Source: Gyromitra esculenta
Taxonomy: Eukaryota; Ascomycota; Pezizomycetes; Pezizales; Discinaceae
Direction: 5' to 3'
DNA length: 64,000 nucleotides
Assembly: GCA_038503075.1 (NCBI GenBank)
Contig: JBCAML010000009.1
Location: 992,001 to 1,056,000, forward strand
The position numbers and the translations under genes were made by a program. Below the pieces are notes generated by a model. It did no database searches. It was not told where the DNA came from and saw only the letters and a program-made list of their open reading frames with translations. This document shows positions 32,388 to 44,160 of this stretch, in pieces. Each line of letters opens with the position of its first letter. The stretch's first letter is position 1.

Positions 32388-33462
32388 AGTGGTTTTCGCG
32401 GAATAAATGCAGTTCTTCAAAGGTTGTGGGGCGTATGTACGTGTAAACGGTCGTACCGCGAGGAAGGAAGCAACAGAAGAAAGATGGGCGAGGAGAAAAC
32501 TGGGCTTGTGTGCGATATATGTAAAAAAAAAAGGTGCGTGGAGAAGTAGCAAGGGTATGATGTCAGAAGAGACGTCTACTGGCTGGCGGAGTGGTCTAGT
32601 TGTGTAGGTCACTGTATCCAGAATATCTACCTACCGTTGTGGCAATAAGAATGGGCGGCGAGATGTGAGATGTGACGCCAACGAAGATATGGGGGGCTGT
32701 AAATACCCTGATACCGAACTACTAAGGGCTGAGGAACAGCTGCAAACGAGAGAGAAACTAAAAGCAGAGCGCCTTTTGCATGAATGATTTATATGCTGTC
32801 AAATGTGGATGTTGCAAGTAGATGGGTATTCGAGAAAGTGGTCAGCGAGGCGGATTAACAGCAGGTGAGGTGCCAGAATCTGAGCCTTGCTGAAGTTGCC
32901 TTGATGGTGCCAGGAAATAACCTGTGGCCAATGGCTTGCGTTTACGTCAGAGCCGCTAGAATGTTCGTTGACCCTTTCTGGTGCTCTGCTCTATGTAACC
33001 CCCCAGTTGGCCTAAGGCCACCCCCAAGTAACCGCAGCCGCAACCGGCCCACCCCAGCGCCCGGTGCTTGCAGACACATGTTTAAATATCATCACTCCCA
33101 AACGAAGATTGGATGCCCTAACCCAGCAACATTTTTCGTCTTGCGCTGATCTTGCTTGTCCGCGGGTAGATCTTCATCCTACGAGTAATCACAGCGCAAT
33201 ACATCGTACGTGGAAGTAGGCGTCACGAAAATTGGACCCTAAATTCTACTCCGACAACCTGCTGTTTATGACAAAGAAAATAACTTATAGCGGGGAAGAA
33301 TAGACAAAAATTGAAGAAATGAAAAACCCTTTTAGAAAAAAAGAAAGAAGAAAGAAAGAAATCCCTTGACGTATTTACAAGAAAACAGGGGAATTGATCA
33401 CCATTACAATTGAGTATGTCCCGCTTCGCTATGCCCTCCAGTATAAAAATTCACAATAACGC
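32388..33462. other. Intergenic, DnaJ promoter side
   Basis: About 1.1 kb between the DnaJ start and the RFX stop. It has a C-rich stretch (33000-33065, with several CCCC motifs that could act as stress elements) and a GAAA-rich purine tract at 33331-33362. No gene is seen. Confidence 0.55.
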
Positions 33463-36046
33463 CTATTTTCCAAACTTCACAGGCACCATCCTATTGTCTC
33501 GATCGTCTCCTACATCGTCTAACATATTAAGTGGCTCTTCCCCACGTAACGATATTCCACTATCGTCATGACCCATCTCATCGCCACCATCCATTAAATC
33601 CACATCAATTGAACCTTGATCCTCGTTAACCCGATTTATATGCGCAGTCGCCTCCGCGGTATGTCGTAAAAATCCCCCTCGCTCTGCAAGCCATCCCATC
33701 CACTCATCAATCCAACATCGAACAACCCACCAGCTTCCGAACGATACCGCTCCATTCGTAGTCAAATCTCTAAGCGCCGCAGAAGCGATAGCGCCAAGGC
33801 AAAGGTTGAAAAGTCGCGGCTCGGTCCCGGAAAAGCGATGAGGAAGATAAGTTAGAAATTGTGTCCATCGGTCAAGAACGCTTTCAGTAGTTGCAGATCC
33901 ATCTTCCATCTCTGGAGTCGGTGACATATCGCTTCCGTCAGGTGCGGTTGTAGGCGGTTGTAATAAAGTAACTACCTCGCTATGCAAGATACCCACAACT
34001 GCTATTGCACCACAAGGTAATTCTCTATCCACAATTGTCTGCGCGTTGACAAATTCCTTCCAGTCTTTTATCATTTGTTCGCGATCTGGTGGATTGCCAA
34101 GAAATCTAGCAGCTGCGTGTGCAGCATCGTTTACCCGTAATAAGCGATCGAGCAGACTCGAGAAAATGCTTGATGGTATTAACTTTGCTTGAACGACATG
34201 TGGAGGCTGGACGGAAAAGGTTGTCAAGATGTGGGAAGTAAGATTGGTTGAAAGATGTCGGAGGGCTGTTACAACAAATGGTGGTACTACTTGTAAGGCT
34301 AAGGGTGAAAGCAACCGTATCATTTCCTAAGCGAATGATGTCAGCAGCGGCCTACAAGGAGTAACCACAGAATTCGGACCTTGTACATGACCCAATCGGA
34401 CTCTCGAATCCAAAGAGCTAATGAAGGTTCACCCAGAAGTTTTTGGACAGGAGCTGTGAGAGTGCCATGAAAAGATATGAATAGTTGGTGAAATTGTTTT
34501 AGCCGCATATAACGCACACATTCTACCAAAGAAGTGCAATGAGATCTGTATATAGCTGTCAACGTTGCTGCGATATCTGGATCAGTGCCCACTGGAGCGT
34601 AAAGATCGATGTTTGGTAGCTTAAGAATTTCATTTGGGGTCGAGAGATGATCAGATTCATTACGGGAAAAGTGGAGTTCCTGGTGTAGGAAGGAAGATAT
34701 GGGATATTCAGTGGAGAGGCTGGATGTTTTGTAGAACGACGAATTTTCGATGGTGTTTTCTATTGAAGTTTGGAAAGAAGCATTACTGAAGGGCTGAGCC
34801 GAGCCATTACTCATTCTGTAAACGGTCAGTAACTCAGCCGACAAAGGAGCAGAAGGGTTGAAGACTTGCAGATGATCATCCCCAGCCGCTTGCGCGGGTG
34901 GTTCCGATCCTGAGGCGGAACCTGAACCTTGCGACACTTTGGGGGATGACTGTTCACCAGCGAGGCGAATACCACAATAATGATATTTCGATTGTCCGCG
35001 GACACCGAGCCTGCGAGTTTTGATTTCTGGAAACATAAGACGAACAAGTTTGCCAAACGATGCAGGGTTTAAGGGTTTAATGCGTTCGTTCGCACAAATT
35101 CCGACATAACGAGCATAAACACGATTGCGAGGGACGGCAACCGAAGCATCTGGAACTCTCTCACAATTTTTCTGCAACCTGAAGTTACAGATTAGCGGTG
35201 CTTGCACCAACGCAAAATGATTTTTGTCTTTTTTTTTTTTTTTTTGCTTTTTTTTGCTTTTTTGCTTACCATCCCAACCCATAAACCTGTCTTGTCTTTT
35301 CTGCAGAAGGTGAATTTTCATCATTTCTGACCCTCCTCGCAAGCTCATCCAAAGGTACCATCCTATTTTCCTCTGCTAATCGGCGAAGTTCGGCATCACT
35401 ATCCTCTACAATCGCAGATGCCCTCTTTGAATTCCTGCCGGAAGAAGGTCCAGCGACTTCCTCTTCGCCCATTGCGGATTCGAATTCGCGGCTATCCTCT
35501 TCCTTTGGCTGGAGATCTTGACCAAAGCCTGGTATTTCCGGGCCAGGTGTAGTAGATGTTATACCGAGGGCAGGAGAACGAGAAGGCTCCGGTACACCAC
35601 CGAGGGCAGGGTCAATGGGGAAGGAGGTTGTAGTAGGCGAGATCAGATTTGGAGATCCCAGGAGAGCAGTGTCAATAGGTGGCTGGCTATCCTGGATCTG
35701 CTGTTGGGTCAATGCAAGCAGAGACGGATCTGTCAGAGGATGAGTGTCCTGATTGTATTGAGGAATGCTTGGAGGCAATCTAGCATGGACATTGGGGTGT
35801 GGCGTGACACCAGAATTGGACACGATGGAACGGGACCTTGAGCGTGTAGCGTGCGAGCGACTAGAAGAATTTGGGCCTTTTTTGTTTGCGGTACGAGAGG
35901 AGAAAGCAAGAAGAAAGTATCAGTAGAGATTCCCATTTTGCAAGCAAACCAGAGATCAAGTAGAGCAACAAGAATGGCGAAGGTCACAAGGAAGGCTAGA
36001 AATTACCTTGAGCTAGCGGAGAGCCAGAACTTGGGGAGTCCTCCAT
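33463..36046 (-). CDS. RFX1: RFX-family transcription factor
   Basis: Exons (minus) 36046-36007, 35876-35270, 35178-34380, 34326-33463; 769 aa. The winged-helix RFX DNA-binding domain reads QVYGLGWLQKNCERVP ... RNRVYARYVGICA ... PLNPASFGKLVRLMFP ... RRLGVRGQSKYHYCGIRL, roughly residues 205-290, split by intron 2. The C-terminal half has the conserved alpha-helical dimerisation regions of fungal RFX proteins. In fungi (yeast Rfx1/Crt1, fission yeast Sak1) the factor binds X-box DNA and controls DNA-damage, cell-cycle and morphology genes. The start ATG is inferred from a short first exon (MEDSPSSGSPLAQ); intron 1 uses the AAG acceptor that keeps the frame. The intron 2 acceptor region follows a long poly-A/T tract. 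Confidence 0.92.
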
Positions 36047-37080
36047 GACAGTTGAGAGGATGGGGGGGAGCTGCAGTTGTTGTTGGCACTAGACGAAGTC
36101 GAGTTGGTGGGGCAACACAGGAGGGGGGTTGGTTGTATATTTCCTGGAGGTGTAGCTGGGGCCTTTCTCGTTGCAGCGCGATGGATGGTGTTGTTGTCGT
36201 TGTTGTTGTTGATGATGAGCAACAACGTCCTAGATCCACAAGCGAAGCGTGTGTAGATAGGGCAAACAAGGCAAGAGCAACCTGGGGAAAGTTTTGTGAA
36301 TGCAAACACTCCAAACCCGAAGGTTTGCAGGAGGGAGCCGAAAGATTAACGGTAGAACCACAGGCCGATGGGTTGGCGATGATGGATATCAGCTTTAATC
36401 TATTTGTTTTTCCTTTTATGAATGTGTGTGGGAGAGGCGGGGGAATATTTAGCAGACGCTGGGCCCGAGAGAAACGCAGAGTGCGAACGAGTGCTCTCAG
36501 AGATGGGTTTGTCGCCCGGACAACGAAGGCTCCCAAAACCAAAACCGACGCAACCACAGCTGACTCATCTGATCGCCGCCATCTTGCCTGGAAGGGAGAA
36601 TAACAGGCGGAAAAGGGGTTTGCATTCCTGGAAGCCGAGAAAACCCATGTTAACGACGCTGGGCTGCCACATTCGGCGGTTATCGAGAAATACCCAGCCC
36701 AAACAATATGGCCCAGTTGACGTAATTCGATGTCTCCGGGGGACAGCGTCCGGCTTTTGCCCAGCCCCCAGCGAAGCCAGCACAACCACACAGCCAACCA
36801 ACGCCAGTCCAAGATAACGAAGGAAACCCGTCGCCCAGCTTGCTGGCCCACAACCACTTCATCATAATCACCATCACCGCCATCATCCCTCACTCTTCTC
36901 CCTCTCTTCTTCCTCTTCTCCCCCAGGCTACAAGTACCTTCATCACCCTCCTATCCTTCCTCACATCTTGACTTCCTTCTGCCATCCACAATTAGCTTCT
37001 GAAACATAGTCTGGAAGAAAACCCTCCGTCCGTCCCTACAGTCCTCTAACGTCTAACTCATTCTTGTCACCGCTACCGCA
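36047..37080. promoter_or_regulatory. Shared upstream region of RFX and Yop1 genes
   Basis: One kilobase between divergent starts. It contains a GTT/GTC-rich trinucleotide stretch (36186-36230), two G/C-rich blocks, and C/T-rich leader sequence before the Yop1 ATG (36880-37080). Long open frames on the minus strand here are by-products of this composition. Confidence 0.5.
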
Positions 37081-37896
37081 ATGTCGTTCCAAGATAAAGC
37101 CCAGCACCTTGTCTCCCAACTCGACAAAGAGGTTCGTTGTTCCTGCAACTGGTCAACCTGTGTCTCTCAATCCTGTGCGCAATCTGACAAGTAAACTTAG
37201 CTCTCCAAATATCCCGCTTTAAATAATCTTGAGAAACAAACAGGTAAGTCATTCGTTATGATACTGTTTTTGGTTTATTTTTCTTGGCTCTTGACTGACT
37301 CAGTGTTTTATAGGCGTCCCCAAGGTGTACGTTATAGGGGGCTTCGGATTCGTCTACTTATTCTTGATCTTCATCAATTATGGCGGCCAACTTTTGACCA
37401 ACTTGGCCGGATTTCTTGTCCCTGGTTACTATTCACTCAACGCACTTTTCACCGTTTCTAAAGTTGATGATACCCAATGGCTCACGTAATTCTCGCACAT
37501 CCAATACCATTAGTTTTCTTGTGGCTGATAGTTATAGTTACTGGGTTGTATTTGCTTTCTTTAACGTGCTCGAATCTGCCTTTTCCGTTACATACTGGCT
37601 ACCATTCTACTACGTCTTCAAGTTTGGCCTAATCATGTGGTTGGGACTGCCCCAGTTCAGGTATAACAATCCATCCCTTCTTTATTTCTCTGTCTATGCC
37701 GTTTTCTGTCCCCCCCCCAAGACCAATCCCGGAACTGGTACTAATATAACACTTCGTCTCAAATAGCGGTGCTCAGATCGTTTACCGTTCTTTCCTCCAC
37801 CCGGTTTTTGCTAGGAGATTTAACAGTGCAGCCCCGACTGCCTCTGCAAATCTTCGTGCAAAAGCTGATGCCGCCGGCATTGACAAATCTTTGTAA
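37081..37896 (+). CDS. YOP1: Yop1/DP1/TB2 (REEP5-like) ER-shaping protein
   Basis: Exons 37081-37131, 37201-37243, 37314-37485, 37538-37660, 37767-37896; 172 aa. The N-terminus MSFQDKAQHLVSQLDKELSKYP is that of Yop1. Two long hydrophobic hairpins follow (VYVIGGFGFVYLFLIFI ... GYYSLNAL, and YWVVFAFFNVLES ... FYYVFKFGLIMWLGLP), with the hallmark DDTQWLTYW between them and LPQFSGAQIVY after. It inserts wedge-like in the cytosolic leaflet of the ER and curves tubules together with reticulons and Sey1. Intron 3 uses the second of two close AG acceptors (GATAGTTATAG), the one that gives LTYW. The length is normal for the family. Confidence 0.95.
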
Positions 37897-38341
37897 CCAA
37901 TGATAATAATGCCCGTAACACCACCGGCGCGACGCTGGAACACGACGGAATGAAATTGTAGGACTTCTAGTTGTGATTCATGGGAGATCAAAATAAAATT
38001 GGGAGGGTAACACAAGGGGAAACAGGGGATATTGGTGATGAAGATGGGTTTTCTAGAATGGATTTTTTTTTTTTTCTTTCTCTCTTCACCTGTAGGCTAG
38101 GGGTTTCTTGTTTCCTTTCTTCCGATTTTCCAGCCCTCTGTACAACGAGAAATTAAATTGAATTAGTGAATTTCTTAAAACAATATTATATATATCAGCT
38201 GCTATTGTTACATACTCATCTCGTCTCATTTGAATGCGTTGAAACCCAGAGGCCACATCTCCTTGCAGAAACTACATTGATAATATCTAAGAAATATAAA
38301 TCCTTGAAAAAAAGAAAGAAAAAGAAGAAAGGGTGACAGAT
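37897..38341. other. Convergent 3' region of Yop1 and Pex3
   Basis: About 445 bp between two converging stops. It holds a T-run (38068-38078) and AT-rich sequence suited to two 3' UTRs. No other feature is seen. Confidence 0.55.
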
Positions 38342-40342
38342 TTATGCGGCAACGCCATCGTCTGCCGATTGCGCAACGTAGTCAAAATTGGACGAGTAGA
38401 CCAAAGCGCCAAACGCTTCGAGTTCCTTTTGCTGCTCCATAACCTACCCAACCGATTTCACCCATGAATTAGCACAACAGCACAACAGCAGACCACCACC
38501 AACCGCAACTCCCCACATATCCCATCCCCTGCTGTCCACGCAAGGGGTCATGTATCCACAGCATAAAGCGATCGCAACCAGAACTATCAGGGGGCAGCAG
38601 AGAAAAGAAGCGAATTTTTTATTATTAGGCTATGCATACCTTTAAGTACTCATTCGGTACGCCATTCCCTATATAGTGCGCCTGCTTTGATATGACAGCT
38701 AGAACGCTTGCAAACTTTGTTGTCGCCGCGTTATCCATATCCTCCCGTGTCTGCAACGTTCGAACTGTATCTTCACTGTCGGATGTCTTTGTTGGTGGTA
38801 ACGCAGTAGCTTTCGGTTTAAAAGCGTTGTCCATTAGCTTCACATCCAAAAAGAATGAGAACACCGCGTCAAGCATCTGATTCATAACAGTATTCGCCGT
38901 CGGGGAGTCGATCAAGTCAGATGTCTCGTCGAGGAGTCGTCGGAGCGACTGGGAGACCGGATCAATGGCCCCTCCTTTCGCCTCGGCATCGGCTGTGGTG
39001 GAGATTCCGGATTCAGCAAGAACCCTTGGTTCCTCGGATCTCGGGGGAAGCAAGAAAAGTAGCCATCTTGTGCTGTAGAAAGGTTTCCAATATTAGAATA
39101 TGCCAACAATTCCGGCCCGATAAGAGTAAAGATTGCTGTAGGAAATCCAACGGGAAAGCAAGATATAGAATACCCTACCTCGATTCTTCTCCCTCACCCT
39201 CAATAAGCTTTCTTGTTTCCTTTGTCAATTGTTTGAGTTGGCCCAGTGAGATGGTGTCCCTGGGATTCCACCTATCAATCCCTCAATTTCGTTAGCAGAT
39301 TGGAGATTCAAGAGTTTATACACTATCTATCAATGATAAATAATATTGTCATGGGCTTGCTTACGGCCCAAAGACCTCCTTCACAGCCATATCAACACTC
39401 TCTGCGATGTTCCGCCATCCTTGGTGTAGTAACCACCAAGAAAACGTTAGGTACTGTGTGTTGGTCGCGGTGTCCTTCCCATAGCCATCAGCGGCCTCCT
39501 CTTCTAGGAGTATTGTAGGCTCGCTATCGCGCTCAGCATTTGATACAACAGACGAGAGGTACTTTTTGCGTCCGAGGAGGTTAAGCTGCACCCGAGTCAA
39601 GATTGTTAAAAGAGCGAGAGTATAAATTAGTGTAAGCGATCTGGTTAAAGCTGCAGTAAAGTCGTTTCCCTATTGTCAGTCTCATTACACAATCGATAAG
39701 TATAACGGGATGCCTAGAATTATCAACATACAACTAATTTTAATTTCATCCCACAATTTCGCCTTGGATTTCCTTGGTCTATCTTCGCCTTCCTTTGCCG
39801 CCATGACGAAAGACTCCGAGGCGAAGGATTGGAGTGATTGTGCATCATCGTCCTTCTGGGGGAAAGTTACGGCTGTCGACGCCTCTGATCCCGCATCCGA
39901 GATTGATTGACCTTTTGCAATCCGTGCAGCTTTTTTTTGCTGCAGTTCCTGAGTGAGCTTCTCTACAGGAAGCTCCTCTAGGATATGCTCTGCAGCTGTC
40001 GGAAACAATGCTAGGACAGTGAATGTACAATCTTCTTGATACTGTTCAAACCGCCGGGTGAGCCTGGATGGGAGGTGATCAGCCTGAAAGCTAGACATAT
40101 ACACGAAAGCCGAGAATACAGATGGATTTTGGAAGGAGATTTGTTTGGGGGGGTGGTCAAGTCTCGTGACTGAGGGTCAATTACTTTTCGCGAGCTATAC
40201 GGTCATTTGATAAACGGTCCCTGGCGTCAACGAACCTAGAGACGATATAATTAGTCGCGAGGTAACCGACGCCAGCAACACCGAAGCCGATGGCGAAATT
40301 GGTGCGGTTGCGCTTGAAGAAATTACGCGTGGCTTGGAACAT
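38342..40342 (-). CDS. PEX3: Peroxisomal biogenesis factor Pex3
   Basis: Exons (minus) 40342-40185, 40063-39732, 39650-39365, 39271-39179, 39072-38640, 38443-38342; 467 aa. The N-terminus MFQATRNFFKRNRTNFAIGFG, with a basic patch followed by a single TM segment (about 15-34), is the peroxisome-targeting form of Pex3. Further conserved pieces are RRFEQYQEDCTFTVLALFPT, LTILTRVQLNLLGRKKY and the C-terminal half with NQMLDAVFSFFLDV. Pex3 is the membrane receptor that, with Pex19, inserts peroxisomal membrane proteins; in fungi it also acts in pexophagy and inheritance. Exons 1-2 join inside the READING KLTRRFE (acceptor CCATCCAG). The last 33 residues are on a separate exon after a 196-nt intron, the longest in the gene. 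Confidence 0.93.
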
Positions 40343-41411
40343 TGAGTCTGAAGAGAAGATAAAAAGAGTTGGAGGGTGAAAGGATGATGGAGGTGGTTCT
40401 TTGTCGGCGATTATATTCTCATAATGAAGAAGAGGACAGGAACAGGTAGTGTGATAGATACAAGTATGTAGGGGGTAGGAACTAGTGATCAGATAAGAAC
40501 AGCTCTCTCTATCGAACACGCCTTCCTGTGATTATTTGCAGTTGTCTCGTGTAGTACTATCTATCGTTCCTTCTTCTTTTTATATATATCTCCCTCCTAA
40601 TTTCTTTCGTTAGTTCTCGTGCTTTGGTTCATTGGGTTATTGCTTGTGGTGCCGTGTAACTCGTTGTCGCTTTTACAGAATCAGAAAGAGTTGTTTCGAC
40701 ATGTTTGGCTCATGACAGCGCGCTCGCTGGATGGCTGCCAAGCCCTCTTATGCGCAGCCGTGGCAGGCCGAGGTCCCACGCACTCTGCCAGTCCCTGAAA
40801 GTCTCTCTTCCCCAATCATCATCCGCACAAGCACCTTCCCAGCCAAGGGCTGAAATCACCAACGTTGTTCCATTAACCCCCTCACCATCCATTCGGTCAC
40901 TCCCCCACCCATCTCAGCTAGGCTCCCTGTATGCAGAGTCGCAGCTCCCCTCCTATAGCTTAGTCAGGATCATCTGCTGCTGCACCTATCCAGCCATACA
41001 GCAGAGCAGGTAATCTATCTTCCTACCCCTCAGGTGCTGTGGGCTGTTAGTGCTATTGCCCCTCCTTTTCGTCATTTCTATTCTATGCCTTGGTCATCTT
41101 CCTCTATCTCTGCCCTTCTCTCTCTACCTTTGCCTCCCTTCTCTTCCTATCGCTTCTCCTTCCTCTCTCTCTTATTCGCAGATTCGTCGCAACTTATCCT
41201 AACAGGTCCTAGTTACTGCAACCACTACGACGCTAACCGCTGATAGCCAGCCTTACAACTAAACCCTGTCTGCAAAAAAAATATTGTTCCCCCCACACCC
41301 CCCCAAATTAATTCTTTAAAACAGTACATAAGGTACAGACACCACCCAGTTCCCACATTTAGAAGCTGTGGTTTCTTCGTACCAGTTGTGTCTTCATCTC
41401 AAGACGATGGG
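40343..41411. promoter_or_regulatory. Shared upstream region of PEX3 and ATG101
   Basis: About 1.07 kb between divergent starts. From 40740 to 41260 it is strongly pyrimidine-rich on the plus strand. An out-of-frame ATG lies five bases before the ATG101 start (41407), a possible upstream ORF. Confidence 0.45.
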
Positions 41412-42249
41412 ATGGAACGGCCGCCCGTCTTCTCACTGGAGGTACTCGCCGACCGGGCGCTCGTGAAGGACGTCGTTAAGGGTATGTTTTCTTTAGTAAC
41501 TTTCCTTCAGTCCTGGCTGATCAGCCCACGTTTCATTGTTTATATTACTGCCTTACTTAAAAGCACCTACTTCAAGGAGCTTAACGTGGACTAACAACTT
41601 TATTTTCTCGTTCGTTTTAGGCGTCATCTCTACCATATTCTTCCATCGTTTCTTTCCCAGCGTACGACCAAAAACCCGAGACCTACTCGACCTCACTTTG
41701 GTAGGTCCCCGGCGCAAAAGAAAAATATAGCTCAAGAAAAATATATAACTAACGTTGCCGCGCCCACAGCCCGCGGTGGACGACCCCGAGCTTGAAGAGC
41801 AGATCGATCAACGCACAAATTTGTTGATCAAGTCGATAGAGGCCTCGATCGGTGCTGGAGCAAAATCACACCGAGGCCAGATAGCAGTCGAATTCTATGA
41901 GAGGCGGCCGAAGAATTCTTGGTTTTCAAAAGCAGAAGAGAAAGTTTGCTGGGAGCAGTGGGTACTGAGTGTGACGCTTGTTAGCCCAAGGACTGATTCC
42001 GGTATGCCAAAGTGTTTTACATGCAAGCCAATTTAAGAAAAAATTGTTAACATTTTAACAGAACGAGCACGGGCACGGGCATCGATTGAGCACCAACTAC
42101 AGAAATCAGTTCTTGAGATCATCACTACGGCCAGCCTTCGGAAAGATCATATACCTCCAATCACAACAAACGAAGCAAACCCGTTTCCCTACCAAATTAT
42201 CGTTTCGCCAAAGGGCGAAACTTGGGGAGCACGAATTGGGATATTCTGA
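41412..42249 (+). CDS. ATG101: Autophagy protein Atg101 (HORMA domain)
   Basis: Exons 41412-41481, 41621-41700, 41770-42001, 42062-42249; 189 aa. It begins MERPPVFSLEVLADRALVKD and runs through GVISTIFFHRFF, typical of the Atg101 HORMA fold. The stretch RRPKNSWFSKAEEKVCWEQW contains the Trp-Phe pair of the WF finger, used to recruit later autophagy factors. It ends with YQIIVSPKGETWGARIGIF. Atg101 pairs with Atg13 in the Atg1/ULK1 complex of most eukaryotes; Saccharomyces cerevisiae lacks it. An ATG five bases upstream is out of frame. Length is close to the fungal norm, slightly shorter than the human protein (218 aa). Confidence 0.9.
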
Positions 42250-42767
42250 GTCGCCGCCGAGGGAAATAAAGAAACACAAAACTGGAGAGAAAATAATATA
42301 TGGGGTGGTGAAACGAAAGAAGGCGGGGATAGCGAAAATATGGTCATATGAGTAGGCATATTGTTGCCGTAATATCTTATGGCTGTGGGCATGATAGACT
42401 AGGTGTTTTCGGAGTTTCGGCGTCTTGGAGGGGTGTATGACTTCCGCATGGGTTTCTTCTGTTCTACATCGTACATACACACCTACACACATTCATGATT
42501 CAACACATAATGTACATGTATCTAATTCTACAGTGCAATTTATTGTGGTGCACGAAAAGGGGGGGGAGCCCAGTTCCCTATCAACATGAGCTTGGATACA
42601 CCGTTGATTGTTTTCTTGTTTGTTTAATTAGTTGGAGGGCAACAAGTAAAATACGTGGAGTATCTAGCGGTACAGCGTAAAAACAGCTTTGTTGAGACGC
42701 ACGTATAGAGTGGTAATATATACTGGTAGGATTAATACTCTTTATCCGTGTGCAGGGTTCTGCTGTA

Positions 42768-42879
42768 CTTGTTAGCAGGCATACGAACCGGAAAACATGG
42801 GGGTGTGACTTTGTATGCTACGGAATCCGTGCCTAATGCCACACACCCCATGTTTCTGGTTCGTATGCCTGCTAACAAG
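42768..42879. mobile_element. 112-bp MITE, CTTGTTAGCAGGC family, copy 1
   Basis: TIRs of about 40 bp start CTTGTTAGCAGGCATACGAA on both strands and differ at few sites. TA flanks both ends (42766-42767, 42880-42881). The short core (GCTACGGAATCCGTGCCTAAT) is inverted relative to copy 2. Confidence 0.8.
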
Positions 42880-42887
42880 TACTCGGG

Positions 42888-43113
42888 TGAGGATAAGTCT
42901 GACGACAGGTGGCGGTGTGGGTAAGAGATAACAATTCTTCCTCCCCCTCCACAACACCCTATGAAGCCTGATAAAAATTCCTGACGGATTAAGAATACTA
43001 CATGTATGTATTGAATATTAAATAAAATTAATTTGCAAAGTATGAAATTCAAATCAGCTTGAGCCCACTGAGAATAAAGTTGCACCGCCACCTGTCGCCA
43101 GACTTACCCTCAC
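42888..43113. repeat. Inverted repeat with GTGGCGG arms
   Basis: The left arm 42888-42918 (GATAAGTCTGACGACAGGTG) and right arm 43083-43113 are reverse complements with few changes. An 11-bp direct repeat GTACTCGGGTG flanks the unit at 42879-42889 and 43120-43130. That may be a target duplication of Mutator-like length, but the left copy overlaps the neighbouring MITE end, so this is uncertain. Confidence 0.55.
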
Positions 43114-43486
43114 ACATGGGTACTCGGGTGTGCAGGAAGGTTTAGCGATCGTGACGGTGCAGGCCACTCCTTTCGAGACTCTCAGTTATCTGTAATTCAC
43201 TAGTTTTACTAAGCAACTTATCTATATAGCATTCTGAATTAATTAAGTACCCCATCAGGCCTTACAAGCGCTGCGTGGGCTGAGGCAGGAAACTGTTATC
43301 TCTTGCTGTACCGCTACGTTCGCCAGACTTACCCTACTTACTACATGACCCAACGTCACAAGATCTCACTCACATGGCAACCAAGCAGGCAAACCACAGC
43401 CACCGTGTGCCATTTGATGACTCTGCCAAGGATCATCACTTGGGCTAATTTGCAGGACGCTAGTGGGTAATTGCAGTAAGTACATA

Positions 43487-43712
43487 CCGCATAAACTGAC
43501 GAGAACCGACAACGGGCGAGGAGGTTAGAATAAGATGTGGCGATGCTAGCTAACTGCTGTGGGAAGTTTTCTCTTCAGTAATGTGCGCTGGGTGGCAACA
43601 TTTCCCATATAGTTGCCTTTAAAGGAAATAGATTTACTTTCTTGACTCGAATTCAGAGCCACACTCTATACCAGCCTCTTGACGCGTTGTCGGTTCTCGT
43701 CAGTTTATGCGG
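43487..43712. mobile_element. 226-bp MITE, CCGCATAAACTG family
   Basis: 28-bp perfect TIRs (CCGCATAAACTGACGAGAAC ... and its reverse complement at 43685-43712) are flanked by TA on both sides (43485-43486, 43713-43714). The interior is non-coding. Confidence 0.8.
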
Positions 43713-43718
43713 TACTCT

Positions 43719-43742
43719 ACATACATACATACATACATACCT
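43719..43742. repeat. ATAC microsatellite
   Basis: About six tandem tetramers directly after the 226-bp MITE. Confidence 0.85.
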
Positions 43743-43902
43743 ATACATCTAGAATATAGTGCAGTGTTAGGTACGTGTATCTGGTACATTTTTACGGGGT
43801 CTCGTGCAAACCTTGCCTGTAGAAATAGGCTTAAAGACACATGTATGTTTTAATGGGGTCTGATAGGGTACGAATATCATGCGCTGCATGTGCACCGCTA
43901 GC

Positions 43903-44010
43903 CGTATTCTCGTGACGTTTTTAAAATGGGGTAGGTCCGCATATCATACAAACTGCCTATTTTATATGGGATGCAGAGGTTGCCCGTTTTAAAAACGTCA
44001 CGAGAATACG
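43903..44010. mobile_element. About 108-bp MITE, TTCTCGTGACG family
   Basis: The arms CGTATTCTCGTGACGTTTTT (from 43903) and the reverse complement ending at 44010 are nearly perfect over 28 bp. If the outer TA is the target duplication, the element proper starts TTCTCGTGACG. Its right end lies 10 bp from the next MITE. Confidence 0.7.
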
Positions 44011-44020
44011 AGTACATATA

Positions 44021-44156
44021 CTTGACAGCAGACATACGAACCGGAAAACATGGGGTGTGTGGCTTTGTGTGCTGCGACATTAGGCACGGGTTCCGTAGCC
44101 TGGAAAGTCATACACCCCGTGTTTTCCGGTTCGTATGCTTGCTTATAACATTTAAG
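44021..44156. mobile_element. 136-bp MITE, CTTGTTAGCAGGC family, copy 2
   Basis: It shares the inner TIR part CATACGAACCGGAAAACATG with copy 1 and is flanked by TA (44019-44020, 44157-44158). The core is in the opposite orientation to copy 1, which would follow from recombination between the TIRs. Confidence 0.75.
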
Positions 44157-44160
44157 TACC

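Noticed and set aside
32580..32660. Sequence resembling a tRNA 5' half (GGCGGAGTGGTCTAGT).
   Set aside because: No B-box or matching acceptor stem follows.
36003..36893. 296-codon open frame on the minus strand upstream of RFX.
   Set aside because: Low-complexity composition, no family resemblance, overlap with the RFX first exon and the shared promoter region.
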